Positions 1 through 5,617 of a stretch of DNA of 5,845 bases are shown here, in pieces. Numbering within the stretch: position 1 is the stretch's first letter; the number at the start of each line of letters is the position of its first letter. The notes beneath the pieces are model-generated. The model ran no database searches and was not told the DNA's origin. It saw nothing but the letters and a program-made list of their open reading frames with translations. The translations under genes and the position numbers were made by a program. The DNA comes from Roseovarius sp. (GTDB taxonomy: Bacteria; Pseudomonadota; Alphaproteobacteria; Rhodobacterales; Rhodobacteraceae): the NCBI GenBank assembly GCA_007125415.1, contig SLDH01000272.1, forward strand, positions 1-5,845. The letters run 5' to 3'.

Positions 1-2
1 AT

Positions 3-8
3 CTCCCT
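3..8 (-). promoter_or_regulatory. Possible ribosome-binding site of the next leftward gene
   Basis: Read on the minus strand, this is AGGGAG, the same core that precedes the solute-binding protein gene at 1347-1352. No start codon lies within usable distance inside the window, so the gene it would serve would begin just left of base 1. An ABC transporter permease or ATPase would be the natural neighbour of a binding-protein gene, but that cannot be seen here. A six-base purine match can arise by chance. Confidence 0.25.
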
Positions 9-42
9 GTGTCGGTCACGCCGCTGCAAAGCGTTGCCGCGG

Positions 43-70
43 AGGCGCATTTCAGGCAGGCGCATTCTTC
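43..70. repeat. Short direct repeat downstream of the solute-binding protein gene
   Basis: AGGCGCATT occurs at 43-51 and again at 58-66, with a 15-bp period. The copies continue as TTC and CTTC respectively. It lies in the non-coding stretch 1-211 downstream of the leftward binding-protein gene. It could be a pair of regulator half-sites or chance in GC-rich sequence. Confidence 0.3.
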
Positions 71-100
71 TGCTGGAGCGCTCTGCCTTGTTTTGCGAAC

Positions 101-150
101 CGTTCAGCGAGGATGCGCGTGATACGTGGCCGCCACACACTCGCTGAACG
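101..150. repeat. Perfect 11-bp inverted repeat (stem-loop) after the solute-binding protein gene
   Basis: CGTTCAGCGAG at 101-111 is the exact reverse complement of CTCGCTGAACG at 140-150. The 28-nt spacer holds a smaller hairpin, GTGG/CCAC, at 126-136. It lies 62 bases beyond the stop of the leftward binding-protein gene, so in that transcript it could fold as a 3' stem-loop that stabilises the mRNA or separates it from downstream transporter genes. There is no run of T after the stem on either strand, so it is not a canonical intrinsic terminator. A DNA-level operator for the next gene is the main alternative. The rest of 1-211 shows no gene. Confidence 0.6.
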
Positions 151-211
151 ATCGTCCATTGGATGATTTGCCTTCTGTTGCGGGTCAAATCACCTCGTCG
201 TCAAAGTCGGT

Positions 212-1336
212 TCAGAATCCCGCCATGATCTCTTGCCAGAGAGAGTTCATCCGGGTCTCCCACTCCTGGGTTTGGGGCGTCTGGAAATGCCCCGCGTTCA
301 GAATTTCGAGCGGATCCCTGCTCAAGCCGATCTCCGTCAGCTGCTCTTCGGTGAACTGATCGAAGGAACGTGAATTGGAGTGCCCGTAGTTGTAGCTGCC
401 GATCAGAAACTCGCCCGTCTCGGTGCTCAACAGGCTGTTGATGATGTCATAGGCACCGTCGAGATTGGGCGCATCCTTGTGGATCATCATGCCGCACACC
501 CAGGTCAGCGCGCCTTCCTTGGGTTCGGCAAACCGCACCGGGATCCCCTCGCTCCGCAGTGTCGCGGCCGAGCTGTTCCATGTCATGGCGGCGACCATCT
601 CGCCCGAGGCGAGCGCCTGTTCCAGCGTTGTGGTGTCATCGGTATAGGTGCGGATAAGCGGGCGCTGCCTGCGCATGGCTTCGGCGATCTTCTCGAACGC
701 CTCTTCCGTGGCAATGTCCTCGAAGGGCACACCGGCATAGATCGCCCCGCACCACCAGGCATCCGCGCCGCCGGCAAGGCTGCCAAGCCGGCCGGCATAG
801 CGCTCATCCCAGAGGATGCCCCAGGATTCCTCGCCGCCCTCCAGATCGACCAGATCGGTGCGATAGGTGATGGACGTCTGCCCCCAGTCAAACGGTGTCA
901 TCCAGTGCTTGCCGTCATCGGCATCGTTCCCCGGCAGATCGAGCAGTTCGGGCATCAGGTCATCATATGCCTCAAGACGTGTCGGATCGACGGGCTGGAA
1001 GAGCCCGGTGGCAACCCAGCGGGGCAGCGCCTGGTTGCACGGATGCGCCACATCGACGACATATCCGCCGCGCATCTTGGTCAAGGCCTCTTCGGAAGCC
1101 CCGTAAACGGAGAAGTTGGGCAACTCACCACGCGCTGCCTGGAAGGGGCCGAAAAGCTCGGGGATATCGTACCCGCCCCAAGTGAAATAGGTCGGAAGGC
1201 CCTCGCTTGCCAGCGCTCTGCGACCGGTCACCGGCATCGAGACGAGGCCGATGCCTGCCGCCATCAGCGAATGAGTAAAGGCGCGCCGGCTCAGCTTGCC
1301 TTCGCGAAGTGATCCCAGTTGATCAAGTACGTCCAT
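212..1336 (-). CDS. Tat-exported periplasmic solute-binding protein, PotD/PotF (polyamine ABC transporter) family
   Basis: This is a periplasmic receptor for an ABC importer, 374 residues, about the family's length. The N-terminus has a twin-arginine signal: SRRAF at 16-20, a hydrophobic stretch at about 24-36, and ALA before Ser44 as a likely cleavage site. PotD-like landmarks follow: YFTWGGY at 50-56, FDWGQTSI near 149-156, TWNSSA at 252-257, and EPKEGALTW at 271-279. Compared from memory with E. coli PotD, the ligand-cage aromatics W34, Y37, W229 and W255 match W53, Y56, W253 and W279. The acidic residues that hold the amines do not all survive: E36 is Gly55, D257 is Cys281 and D168 appears to be Gly189. 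E171 may be kept as Asp192. The ligand may therefore not be a classical polyamine. The ATG at 1336 is preferred over an in-frame GTG at 1372 because AGGGAG lies 10 nt upstream of it. No permease or ATPase gene is visible; they may lie to the left. Confidence 0.9.
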   Translation of the reverse strand: MDVLDQLGSLREGKLSRRAFTHSLMAAGIGLVSMPVTGRRALASEGLPTYFTWGGYDIPELFGPFQAARGELPNFSVYGASEEALTKMRGGYVVDVAHPCNQALPRWVATGLFQPVDPTRLEAYDDLMPELLDLPGNDADDGKHWMTPFDWGQTSITYRTDLVDLEGGEESWGILWDERYAGRLGSLAGGADAWWCGAIYAGVPFEDIATEEAFEKIAEAMRRQRPLIRTYTDDTTTLEQALASGEMVAAMTWNSSAATLRSEGIPVRFAEPKEGALTWVCGMMIHKDAPNLDGAYDIINSLLSTETGEFLIGSYNYGHSNSRSFDQFTEEQLTEIGLSRDPLEILNAGHFQTPQTQEWETRMNSLWQEIMAGF

Positions 1337-1346
1337 GATTCGATAA

Positions 1347-1352
1347 CTCCCT
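1347..1352 (-). promoter_or_regulatory. Ribosome-binding site that sets the solute-binding protein start
   Basis: The minus strand reads AGGGAG here, 10 nt before the ATG at 1336-1334. The competing GTG at 1372 lies upstream of this site and would add 12 residues in front of the Tat signal. The spacing and the position of the Tat motif favour the ATG. Confidence 0.7.
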
Positions 1353-1392
1353 ATGTCTAGTGTTCGTCGCACCGCCGCGGCACGCGCTTGCG

Positions 1393-1402
1393 CAGGCGCC
1401 TG
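1393..1402. repeat. Perfect 10-bp palindrome, possible operator
   Basis: CAGGCGCCTG is its own reverse complement and centres about 60 bp upstream of the binding-protein start codon. A dimeric regulator could bind it, but short GC palindromes are common in DNA of this composition. Confidence 0.25.
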
Positions 1403-1460
1403 TTCTCATTCGTGGCACTCTGCAGTTCGTTTGGCCTTCCGACACCCGCTTTCAGAGCGT

Positions 1461-1484
1461 CGTCACTCGCAGCCGTCACCCGCA
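1461..1484. repeat. Tandem direct repeats CGTCACYCGCA in the divergent control region
   Basis: CGTCACTCGCA at 1461-1471 and CGTCACCCGCA at 1474-1484 agree at 10 of 11 positions with a 13-bp period. A weaker third version, GACACCCGC, sits at 1441-1449. Spaced direct repeats between divergent genes are a common form of regulator site. The factor is unknown and no family consensus was recognised. Confidence 0.35.
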
Positions 1485-1499
1485 ATCGACTGAACAGCC

Positions 1500-1510
1500 A
1501 TTCAATGAAT
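1500..1510. repeat. Odd palindrome ATTCAATGAAT, possible operator
   Basis: ATTCA and TGAAT are reverse complements separated by one base. The element is AT-rich in an otherwise GC-rich region and lies about 38 bp upstream of the candidate -35 box of the hydroxylase operon, where an activator could bind. This is a visual match only. Confidence 0.3.
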
Positions 1511-1547
1511 TGCTTGCTTTCTGACGCGAGTCAAGTCACGATGTCGT

Positions 1548-1577
1548 TTGAGACAGCACGGATCAAGTCCAAATGAT
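1548..1577 (+). promoter_or_regulatory. Candidate sigma70-type promoter of the molybdenum-hydroxylase operon
   Basis: TTGAGA (1548-1553) matches the -35 consensus at 5 of 6 positions. AATGAT (1572-1577) matches the -10 at 4 of 6, and the spacer is 18 bp. Transcription would start near 1584, giving an untranslated leader of roughly 85 nt before the ATG at 1671. The position and local AT richness support it; no experimental data are available. Confidence 0.4.
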
Positions 1578-1670
1578 TACTTTTTGGGCAAATCCCGGAA
1601 TGTCGCTTGCGTTTCGCCAAACGCTGCCACAAATCTTGATAAACGAACAACGGGAGCCACGATTCCAGCC

Positions 1671-2531
1671 ATGCAATATCTAGCGCCACAAACCCTGGAT
1701 GACGCCGTCAAGGCGCTTGCCAGCCAGCCTGATGCCAAGGTCCTCGCCGGCGGGACCGATCTTCTCGTGCGGATGCGATCGGACATGATCCATCCCGACG
1801 TCGTTCTCGACATAAAGCGGATCGATGAAACCCGGCGGATCACCCAGGAAGACGGAGGATGGCGAATTGGTGCCTCCGTCTCGGCTGCCGAGATGGGCGA
1901 GAACGCAGCCCTGGTCGCCGACTGGCCTGGTGTCGTGGAGGCGGCGAACCTCATCGGCTCGACGCAGATCCAGGGGCGCTGCACCATCGTGGGCAATCTT
2001 TGCAACGCATCGCCCGCCGCGGACAGCGTGCCGGCGATGGTGGCTGCGAATGCCACCGTTCGGGTGGTGGGGCCGGAGGGAACGCGCGATGTCCCCGTGC
2101 AGGAAATCCCCGTGAGCCCCGGCAAGACCTCGTTGAAGCCGGGCGAGTTCGTCGCGTCCGTTTTCCTGCCGCCGCGGCCCGAAAGGTCAGGCGATGCCTA
2201 TCTGCGGTTCATTCCGCGCACGGAAATGGATATCGCTGTCGTCAGCGCGGGCGTGGCCCTGCAACTGGATGAAGGCGGCACATGCACGGCAGCCCGCGTC
2301 AGCCTCGGCGCTGTCGCCCCCACCGTTTTGCTGGTCCCGGAGGCGGCTGACACGCTGATCGGCACGAAAGTGGACGAGCCGGCGCTCGAAGCCCTCGCCA
2401 AGGCGGCATCGGCTGCCGCAAAACCCATCGCAGACAAGCGCGGCACGGTGGAATACCGCGTGCACGTCGCCGGCGTTCTGGCGCGTCGTGCCGCTGTCAT
2501 CGCCCGTAATCGCGCAGGAGGTGCATCATGA
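1671..2531 (+). CDS. FAD-binding (medium) subunit of a xanthine dehydrogenase/CO dehydrogenase-family molybdenum hydroxylase
   Basis: This is the 286-residue flavoprotein subunit that takes electrons from the iron-sulfur subunit and passes them to an external acceptor. It matches the CoxM-type length and layout. The first FAD-binding loop is AGGTDL at 26-31. The second FAD motif, at 105-118, reads TIVGNLCNASPAAD where CoxM has TIGGD. The C-terminal domain carries the usual EYRVHVAGVLARRA ending at 261-274. The start at ATG 1671 gives the standard N-terminus (MQYLAPQTLDDAVKAL). Longer in-frame extensions reach a TTG at 1548 but lie in non-coding-looking sequence and overlap the candidate promoter. 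GGGAG at 1652-1656 is a rather distant ribosome-binding site. It is the first gene of the operon, and its TGA overlaps the next ATG (ATGA). The substrate is not set by this subunit. Confidence 0.95.
   Translation: MQYLAPQTLDDAVKALASQPDAKVLAGGTDLLVRMRSDMIHPDVVLDIKRIDETRRITQEDGGWRIGASVSAAEMGENAALVADWPGVVEAANLIGSTQIQGRCTIVGNLCNASPAADSVPAMVAANATVRVVGPEGTRDVPVQEIPVSPGKTSLKPGEFVASVFLPPRPERSGDAYLRFIPRTEMDIAVVSAGVALQLDEGGTCTAARVSLGAVAPTVLLVPEAADTLIGTKVDEPALEALAKAASAAAKPIADKRGTVEYRVHVAGVLARRAAVIARNRAGGAS
2516..2522 (+). promoter_or_regulatory. Strong ribosome-binding site of the iron-sulfur subunit
   Basis: AGGAGGT lies inside the last codons of the FAD subunit gene, five bases before the ATG at 2528. 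It is the closest match to the anti-Shine-Dalgarno sequence in the operon. Combined with the ATGA overlap, it implies high, coupled translation of the small subunit. Confidence 0.75.
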
Positions 2532-3007
2532 GCAAGGTTCATGTAACAACATCCATCAACGGCGACCCGACCGAGTTTCTTTGCGAGCCCGATTCGACCC
2601 TGCTCGACGTGCTGCGCGACGAGCTCGGCCTCACCGGCTCGAAGGAGGGTTGCGGCACCGGCGATTGCGGTGCCTGCACCGTCACGATCAACGGGCGTGT
2701 CGTGTGTTCCTGTCTCGTGCTCGGGGCCGAAGCGGAGGGGGCCGAGATCGGCACCATCGAGGGCATGGCCGAAGGCGACAAGCTGCATCCGCTGCAGCAG
2801 AAATTCATCGAGCATGCCGCCCTGCAATGCGGCATCTGCACGCCGGGCATTCTGGTGGCGGCCAAATCGCTCCTGGAACACAACCCCGACCCGACCGAAG
2901 AAGAGGCGCGCTACTGGCTCGCCGGAAACCTGTGCCGCTGCACAGGCTATGACAAGATCATCAGGGCGGTGCTGGCCACCGCCGCCGACATGCGGGAGGC
3001 CTCGTAA
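2528..3007 (+). CDS. [2Fe-2S] (small) subunit of the molybdenum hydroxylase
   Basis: This 159-residue subunit carries two [2Fe-2S] clusters and relays electrons from the Mo site to FAD. The N-terminal plant-ferredoxin-type domain has Cys42, Cys47, Cys50 and Cys62 within GCGTGDCGAC (41-50) and the following VVCSC. The C-terminal helical domain has the second cluster ligands Cys101, Cys104, Cys136 and Cys138 in QCGICTPG (100-107) and NLCRCTGY (134-141). All eight expected ligands are present and the length is typical of CoxS-type subunits, so the protein looks intact. It overlaps the FAD gene by four bases and the catalytic-subunit gene by one (TAATG), in the medium-small-large order of classic cox operons. 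Confidence 0.97.
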   Translation: MSKVHVTTSINGDPTEFLCEPDSTLLDVLRDELGLTGSKEGCGTGDCGACTVTINGRVVCSCLVLGAEAEGAEIGTIEGMAEGDKLHPLQQKFIEHAALQCGICTPGILVAAKSLLEHNPDPTEEEARYWLAGNLCRCTGYDKIIRAVLATAADMREAS

Positions 3008-5259
3008 TGGCACTTGACAGCAAATCCGAATATGACGTTCGCACCTTCAAGGTTGTTGGCACAAGGGTTCAGCGCCCCGATGGGGTGGACAAGGTAACCG
3101 GCAAGGCACGTTTCGGCGCGGACATCACCGCGCCCGGCATGCTGACCGGGCTCATCCTGCGCAGCCCCCATGCTCATGCGCGGATCAGGAGCATCGACAC
3201 CTCGGCCGCCGAGGCGTTGCCGGGTGTGCATGCTGTCGTCACCTCGGCCGATTTCACGCCCATCGACGATGATGATTTCACCGATGACATCCTCGCCAAC
3301 TGCATGGCCCGCGACAAGGCGCTTTATGACGGGCATGCGGTGGCGGCTGTTGCGGCCTCCTCGGGCCATATCGCCAAGGCGGCGCTGAAGCTCATCAAGG
3401 TCGATTACGAGGTGCTGCCGCATGTGACCGATGTGGACAAGGCCATCGAGCCGGGTGCGCCGGTGCTGCATGAAGGGCGCAGCGATGAAACCGTGCCGGA
3501 AGGCGCGTCGCCCAACATCATTTCACGCTGCGAGTTCGGCCATGGCGATGTCGAGGCCGGTCTGGCAAAGGCGGACCGTGTGGTGGAACGCAGCTTCAAG
3601 ACCGAAGCGACCCATCAGGGCTATATCGAGCCCCATGCCTGCCTTGCACAGATGAGCACGGACGGCACCGCCGATCTGTGGTGCTGCACGCAGGGCCACT
3701 ACATGGTGCGCAATACCTGTGCCGCGATCTTCCGGATGGAGCAGGGGCAGTTGCGCGTCACCGCCTCCGAGATCGGCGGCGGCTTCGGCGGCAAGACCAC
3801 CGTGTTCCTCGAGCCCGTGGCGCTGATGCTGGCGCGCAAGTCGGGGCGCCCCGTGAAGATGGTGATGAGCCGCTCCGAGGTGCTGCGCGCCACCGGGCCG
3901 ACGTCCTCGTCCTCCGTCGATGTGCGCATCGGCATGACCAAGGATGGCAAGATCACCGGCGCCTTTGCCGAGCTGCGCTATCAGGGCGGGGCCTATCCCG
4001 GCTCTCCGGTGGAAATGGGGGCCATGTCGGCCTTCGCGGCCTATGATCTGGAGCATGTGAAAACAGTCGGCTGGGACATCGTGTGCAACCGGCCCAAACA
4101 GGCGGCCTACCGCGCGCCGGGCGCGCCGATGGCGGCCTTTGCCGTGGAAAGCGCGATTGACGAATTGGCCAAGGGCTTTGGCCTCGATCCCATTGAGGTG
4201 CGGCTGAAGAACGCCGCGCGGGAGGGCACGAAATCCTCCTATGGTGTGACTTATCCGGCCATCGGGCTTGAGGCCACGTTGCGCACGGCGCGTGACCATC
4301 CCCACTGGAAAGCGCCGCTCGGCCCCAATCAGGGGCGTGGCGTGGCCTGTGGTTTCTGGTTCAACTTCGGCGGGGACACCTGCGTGTCGCTCAACATCAC
4401 ACCGGATGGCACCGTCACCGTCTCTGAGGGCAACCCCGATATCGGCGGCTCCCGTGCGTCCATGTCGATGATGGCCGCCGAAGAGCTTGGCATCCCCTAT
4501 GAGAAGGTCCGCACCATCGTGGCCGATACCGGCAGCCTCGGCCAGAACGAGGTGACAGATGGCAGTCGTGTGACCTTTGCCGTGGGCCTGGCCACGATCA
4601 AGGCTGCCCGCGCCGCAAAGGCCGAGATGTGCAAGCGCGCCGCGATGACCTGGGGGATCGATCCCGAGGCGGTGGAGTGGCGCGATGGTGCCGCCCATGC
4701 GACAGGGCACAATGCGGGTGAGCATCCGCCGATGACACTCGCCGAGATCGCGGCCATCGCCTCCAACACGGGCGGGCCCATTGCCGGCCATTGCGAGGCC
4801 AACCCGGAGGGTGCCGGCGTCAGCTTCGCCACGCATATGGTGGATACCGAAGTGGATCCTGACACAGGCGCCACCAAGATCCTCCGCTACACGGTGTTCC
4901 AGGATGCGGGCAAGGCGGTGCATCCCGACTATGTGGAAGGCCAGTTCCAGGGCGGCGCGACGCAGGGCATCGGCTGGGCGCTCAATGAGGAATACATCTA
5001 TGGCGAAGATGGCACGCTTCAGAACCCGGGCTTCCTCGATTACCGCGTGCCGGTGGCCTCCGACCTGCCGATGATCGACACGGTCATTCTCGAAATTCCC
5101 AACCCGGGCCACCCCTACGGTGTGCGCGGTGTGGGCGAGACTTCGATCGTGCCGCCACTGGCAGCCGTGGCGAATGCGGTGTCGGAAGCGGCGGATGTGC
5201 GCATGACGCAGATTCCGATGTCGCCCCCGCGGCTCTTGTCGGCGATCCTCGCGAAATAA
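3007..5259 (+). CDS. Molybdopterin-binding catalytic (large) subunit of a molybdenum hydroxylase, substrate unknown
   Basis: This 750-residue subunit holds the Mo-molybdopterin cofactor and hydroxylates the substrate using water. The N-terminal a/b hammerhead domain begins around TGKARFGADI (31-40). The first Mo-cofactor domain has a TQ motif (CTQGH, Gln229) and the glycine loop GGGFGGK (257-263). The active-site loop is AYRAPGAP (367-374). The second domain has a DIGGSRAS motif and ends with GVGETS, whose Glu711 matches the conserved catalytic base. Form I CO dehydrogenase has AYRCSFR in the loop; the Cu-binding Cys is absent here, so the enzyme is not CO dehydrogenase by that criterion. The exact substrate (aldehyde, N-heterocycle, purine or other) cannot be read from the sequence. 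GGGAGG at 2994-2999 is its ribosome-binding site. The gene is full length, with no frameshift. No XdhC/CoxF-type maturation factor appears in the window. Confidence 0.95.
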   Translation: MALDSKSEYDVRTFKVVGTRVQRPDGVDKVTGKARFGADITAPGMLTGLILRSPHAHARIRSIDTSAAEALPGVHAVVTSADFTPIDDDDFTDDILANCMARDKALYDGHAVAAVAASSGHIAKAALKLIKVDYEVLPHVTDVDKAIEPGAPVLHEGRSDETVPEGASPNIISRCEFGHGDVEAGLAKADRVVERSFKTEATHQGYIEPHACLAQMSTDGTADLWCCTQGHYMVRNTCAAIFRMEQGQLRVTASEIGGGFGGKTTVFLEPVALMLARKSGRPVKMVMSRSEVLRATGPTSSSSVDVRIGMTKDGKITGAFAELRYQGGAYPGSPVEMGAMSAFAAYDLEHVKTVGWDIVCNRPKQAAYRAPGAPMAAFAVESAIDELAKGFGLDPIEVRLKNAAREGTKSSYGVTYPAIGLEATLRTARDHPHWKAPLGPNQGRGVACGFWFNFGGDTCVSLNITPDGTVTVSEGNPDIGGSRASMSMMAAEELGIPYEKVRTIVADTGSLGQNEVTDGSRVTFAVGLATIKAARAAKAEMCKRAAMTWGIDPEAVEWRDGAAHATGHNAGEHPPMTLAEIAAIASNTGGPIAGHCEANPEGAGVSFATHMVDTEVDPDTGATKILRYTVFQDAGKAVHPDYVEGQFQGGATQGIGWALNEEYIYGEDGTLQNPGFLDYRVPVASDLPMIDTVILEIPNPGHPYGVRGVGETSIVPPLAAVANAVSEAADVRMTQIPMSPPRLLSAILAK

Positions 5260-5262
5260 GCC

Positions 5263-5508
5263 ATGGTTGCGGTCACCGTGTTCGGATCGCTGGCCCGCTT
5301 CACCGATGACAAGACCACGGTGGAGATCGAGGCCAGCAATCTCCGTGAATTGCTTGAGGGGCTGGGGGAGAAATATCCCGGCCTCAAACCGCAATTGAAG
5401 CGCGGTGTCTCGGTCGCCATTGACGGCCGGGTCTATAATGACAGCTGGTTCCAGCCCATCGAGCCCGACAGCGAGGTGGTTCTGCTGGCGCGGCTGAAAG
5501 GCGGCTGA
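5263..5508 (+). CDS. MoaD/ThiS-like beta-grasp sulfur-carrier protein
   Basis: This small protein (81 residues) has the MoaD/ThiS pattern: a first strand VTVFGSLARF, a helix near NLRELLEGLGEKYPGL (27-42), an acidic turn PIEPDSEVVLL near the end, and a terminal Gly-Gly (RLKGG). In this family the C-terminal glycine is adenylated and thiocarboxylated, and the carrier donates sulfur, for MoaD to the dithiolene of molybdopterin. Standard MoaD proteins often end PPVxGG; this one ends LARLKGG, so it may be a divergent paralog. It starts three bases after the catalytic subunit stop, with no clear ribosome-binding site, implying translational coupling and equal dosage with the enzyme. No MoaE or MoeB partner is visible. 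Cofactor assembly for the neighbouring enzyme is the likely role; sulfur transfer elsewhere or protein conjugation remain possible. Confidence 0.85.
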   Translation: MVAVTVFGSLARFTDDKTTVEIEASNLRELLEGLGEKYPGLKPQLKRGVSVAIDGRVYNDSWFQPIEPDSEVVLLARLKGG

Positions 5509-5531
5509 GCCCGCCGATCCGCTTCAGCCGC
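5490..5531 (+). repeat. Stem-loop spanning the end of the MoaD-like gene
   Basis: GCGGCTGAA (5490-5498) pairs perfectly with TTCAGCCGC (5523-5531). A second copy, GCGGCTGA at 5501-5508, could pair with the same arm instead. A small inner hairpin GGCGG/CCGCC (5500-5504 with 5511-5515) is compatible with the outer stem. The stem includes the last codons and stop of the MoaD-like gene. No T-tract follows, so it resembles an RNA-processing, stability or Rho-assisted termination structure more than a classic terminator. Confidence 0.5.
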
Positions 5532-5540
5532 ATGACCGCC

Positions 5541-5570
5541 TTGCCATCCGGTCTCGGGCGGGGCTACTCT
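5541..5570 (+). promoter_or_regulatory. Weak candidate promoter for the carbamoylputrescine amidase gene
   Basis: TTGCCA (5541-5546) matches the -35 consensus at 5 of 6 positions. TACTCT (5565-5570) keeps the T, A and final T of the -10, with an 18-bp spacer. If real, the amidase gene could be transcribed apart from the hydroxylase operon. The -10 match is poor, so read-through from the operon is equally possible. Confidence 0.25.
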
Positions 5571-5578
5571 TTGGCGCA

Positions 5579-5595
5579 GGTCCGACCAGCGGACC
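5579..5595 (+). repeat. Hairpin just upstream of the short leader ORF
   Basis: GGTCCG (5579-5584) and CGGACC (5590-5595) form a perfect 6-bp stem with a 5-nt loop. It lies 10 bases before the strong ribosome-binding site of the short ORF at 5618. It could shape a 5' leader or act as an operator. No T-run follows. Confidence 0.4.
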
Positions 5596-5604
5596 AATAC
5601 AGCC

Positions 5605-5610
5605 AGGGAG
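5605..5610 (+). promoter_or_regulatory. Strong ribosome-binding site before a short ORF, not before the amidase start
   Basis: AGGGAG lies seven bases before ATG 5618. That ATG opens a 21-codon frame different from the amidase frame. The amidase ATG at 5671 has only a weak AAGG (5659-5662) in front of it, so ribosome loading may occur mainly here. Confidence 0.45.
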
Positions 5611-5617
5611 AGCCGTG

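Larger units (their letters stand above)
1337..1670. promoter_or_regulatory. Divergent intergenic control region between binding-protein gene and hydroxylase operon
   Basis: This 334-bp stretch holds no convincing gene. It is the only room for promoters of the leftward binding-protein gene and the rightward molybdenum-hydroxylase operon. Visible elements are a perfect 10-bp palindrome CAGGCGCCTG (1393-1402), near-identical direct repeats (1461-1484), the odd palindrome ATTCAATGAAT (1500-1510), TGAC-N4-GTCA (1522-1533) and a sigma70-like promoter (1548-1577). Bases from about 1490 to 1665 are clearly more AT-rich than the flanking genes. The layout fits shared control by one regulator, but none is encoded in the window. 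I could not pick a credible promoter for the leftward gene. Confidence 0.55.

Noticed and set aside
101..150. Intrinsic terminator or insertion-sequence end
   Set aside because: No T-run follows the stem on either strand, and there is no transposase or target-site duplication nearby.
380..1312. 310-codon plus-strand frame opposite the solute-binding protein
   Set aside because: No domain or convincing start is visible. The opposite strand encodes a clear Tat-exported PotD-family protein over the same bases.
1413..1428. Sigma54-type promoter, because TGGCAC occurs at 1413-1418
   Set aside because: The required GC element at -12 is missing at the correct spacing.
1548..1670. 41-residue N-terminal extension of the FAD subunit from a TTG start
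   Set aside because: The extension overlaps the candidate promoter and has no family resemblance. The ATG at 1671 gives the standard CoxM-like N-terminus.
2198..3013. 271-codon minus-strand frame opposite the FAD and iron-sulfur subunits
   Set aside because: It spans two well-defined overlapping genes and has low-complexity Arg/Ala composition typical of an antisense shadow.
1671..5259. Form I CO dehydrogenase (coxMSL), suggested by gene order
   Set aside because: The large subunit has AYRAPGAP in place of the AYRCSFR loop, so the Cu-binding Cys is absent.
3523..5394. 623-codon open frame on the minus strand opposite the catalytic subunit
   Set aside because: It is rich in His, Gly and Arg with no recognisable domain, and lies wholly opposite well-supported genes. 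High-GC codon bias commonly opens long antisense frames.
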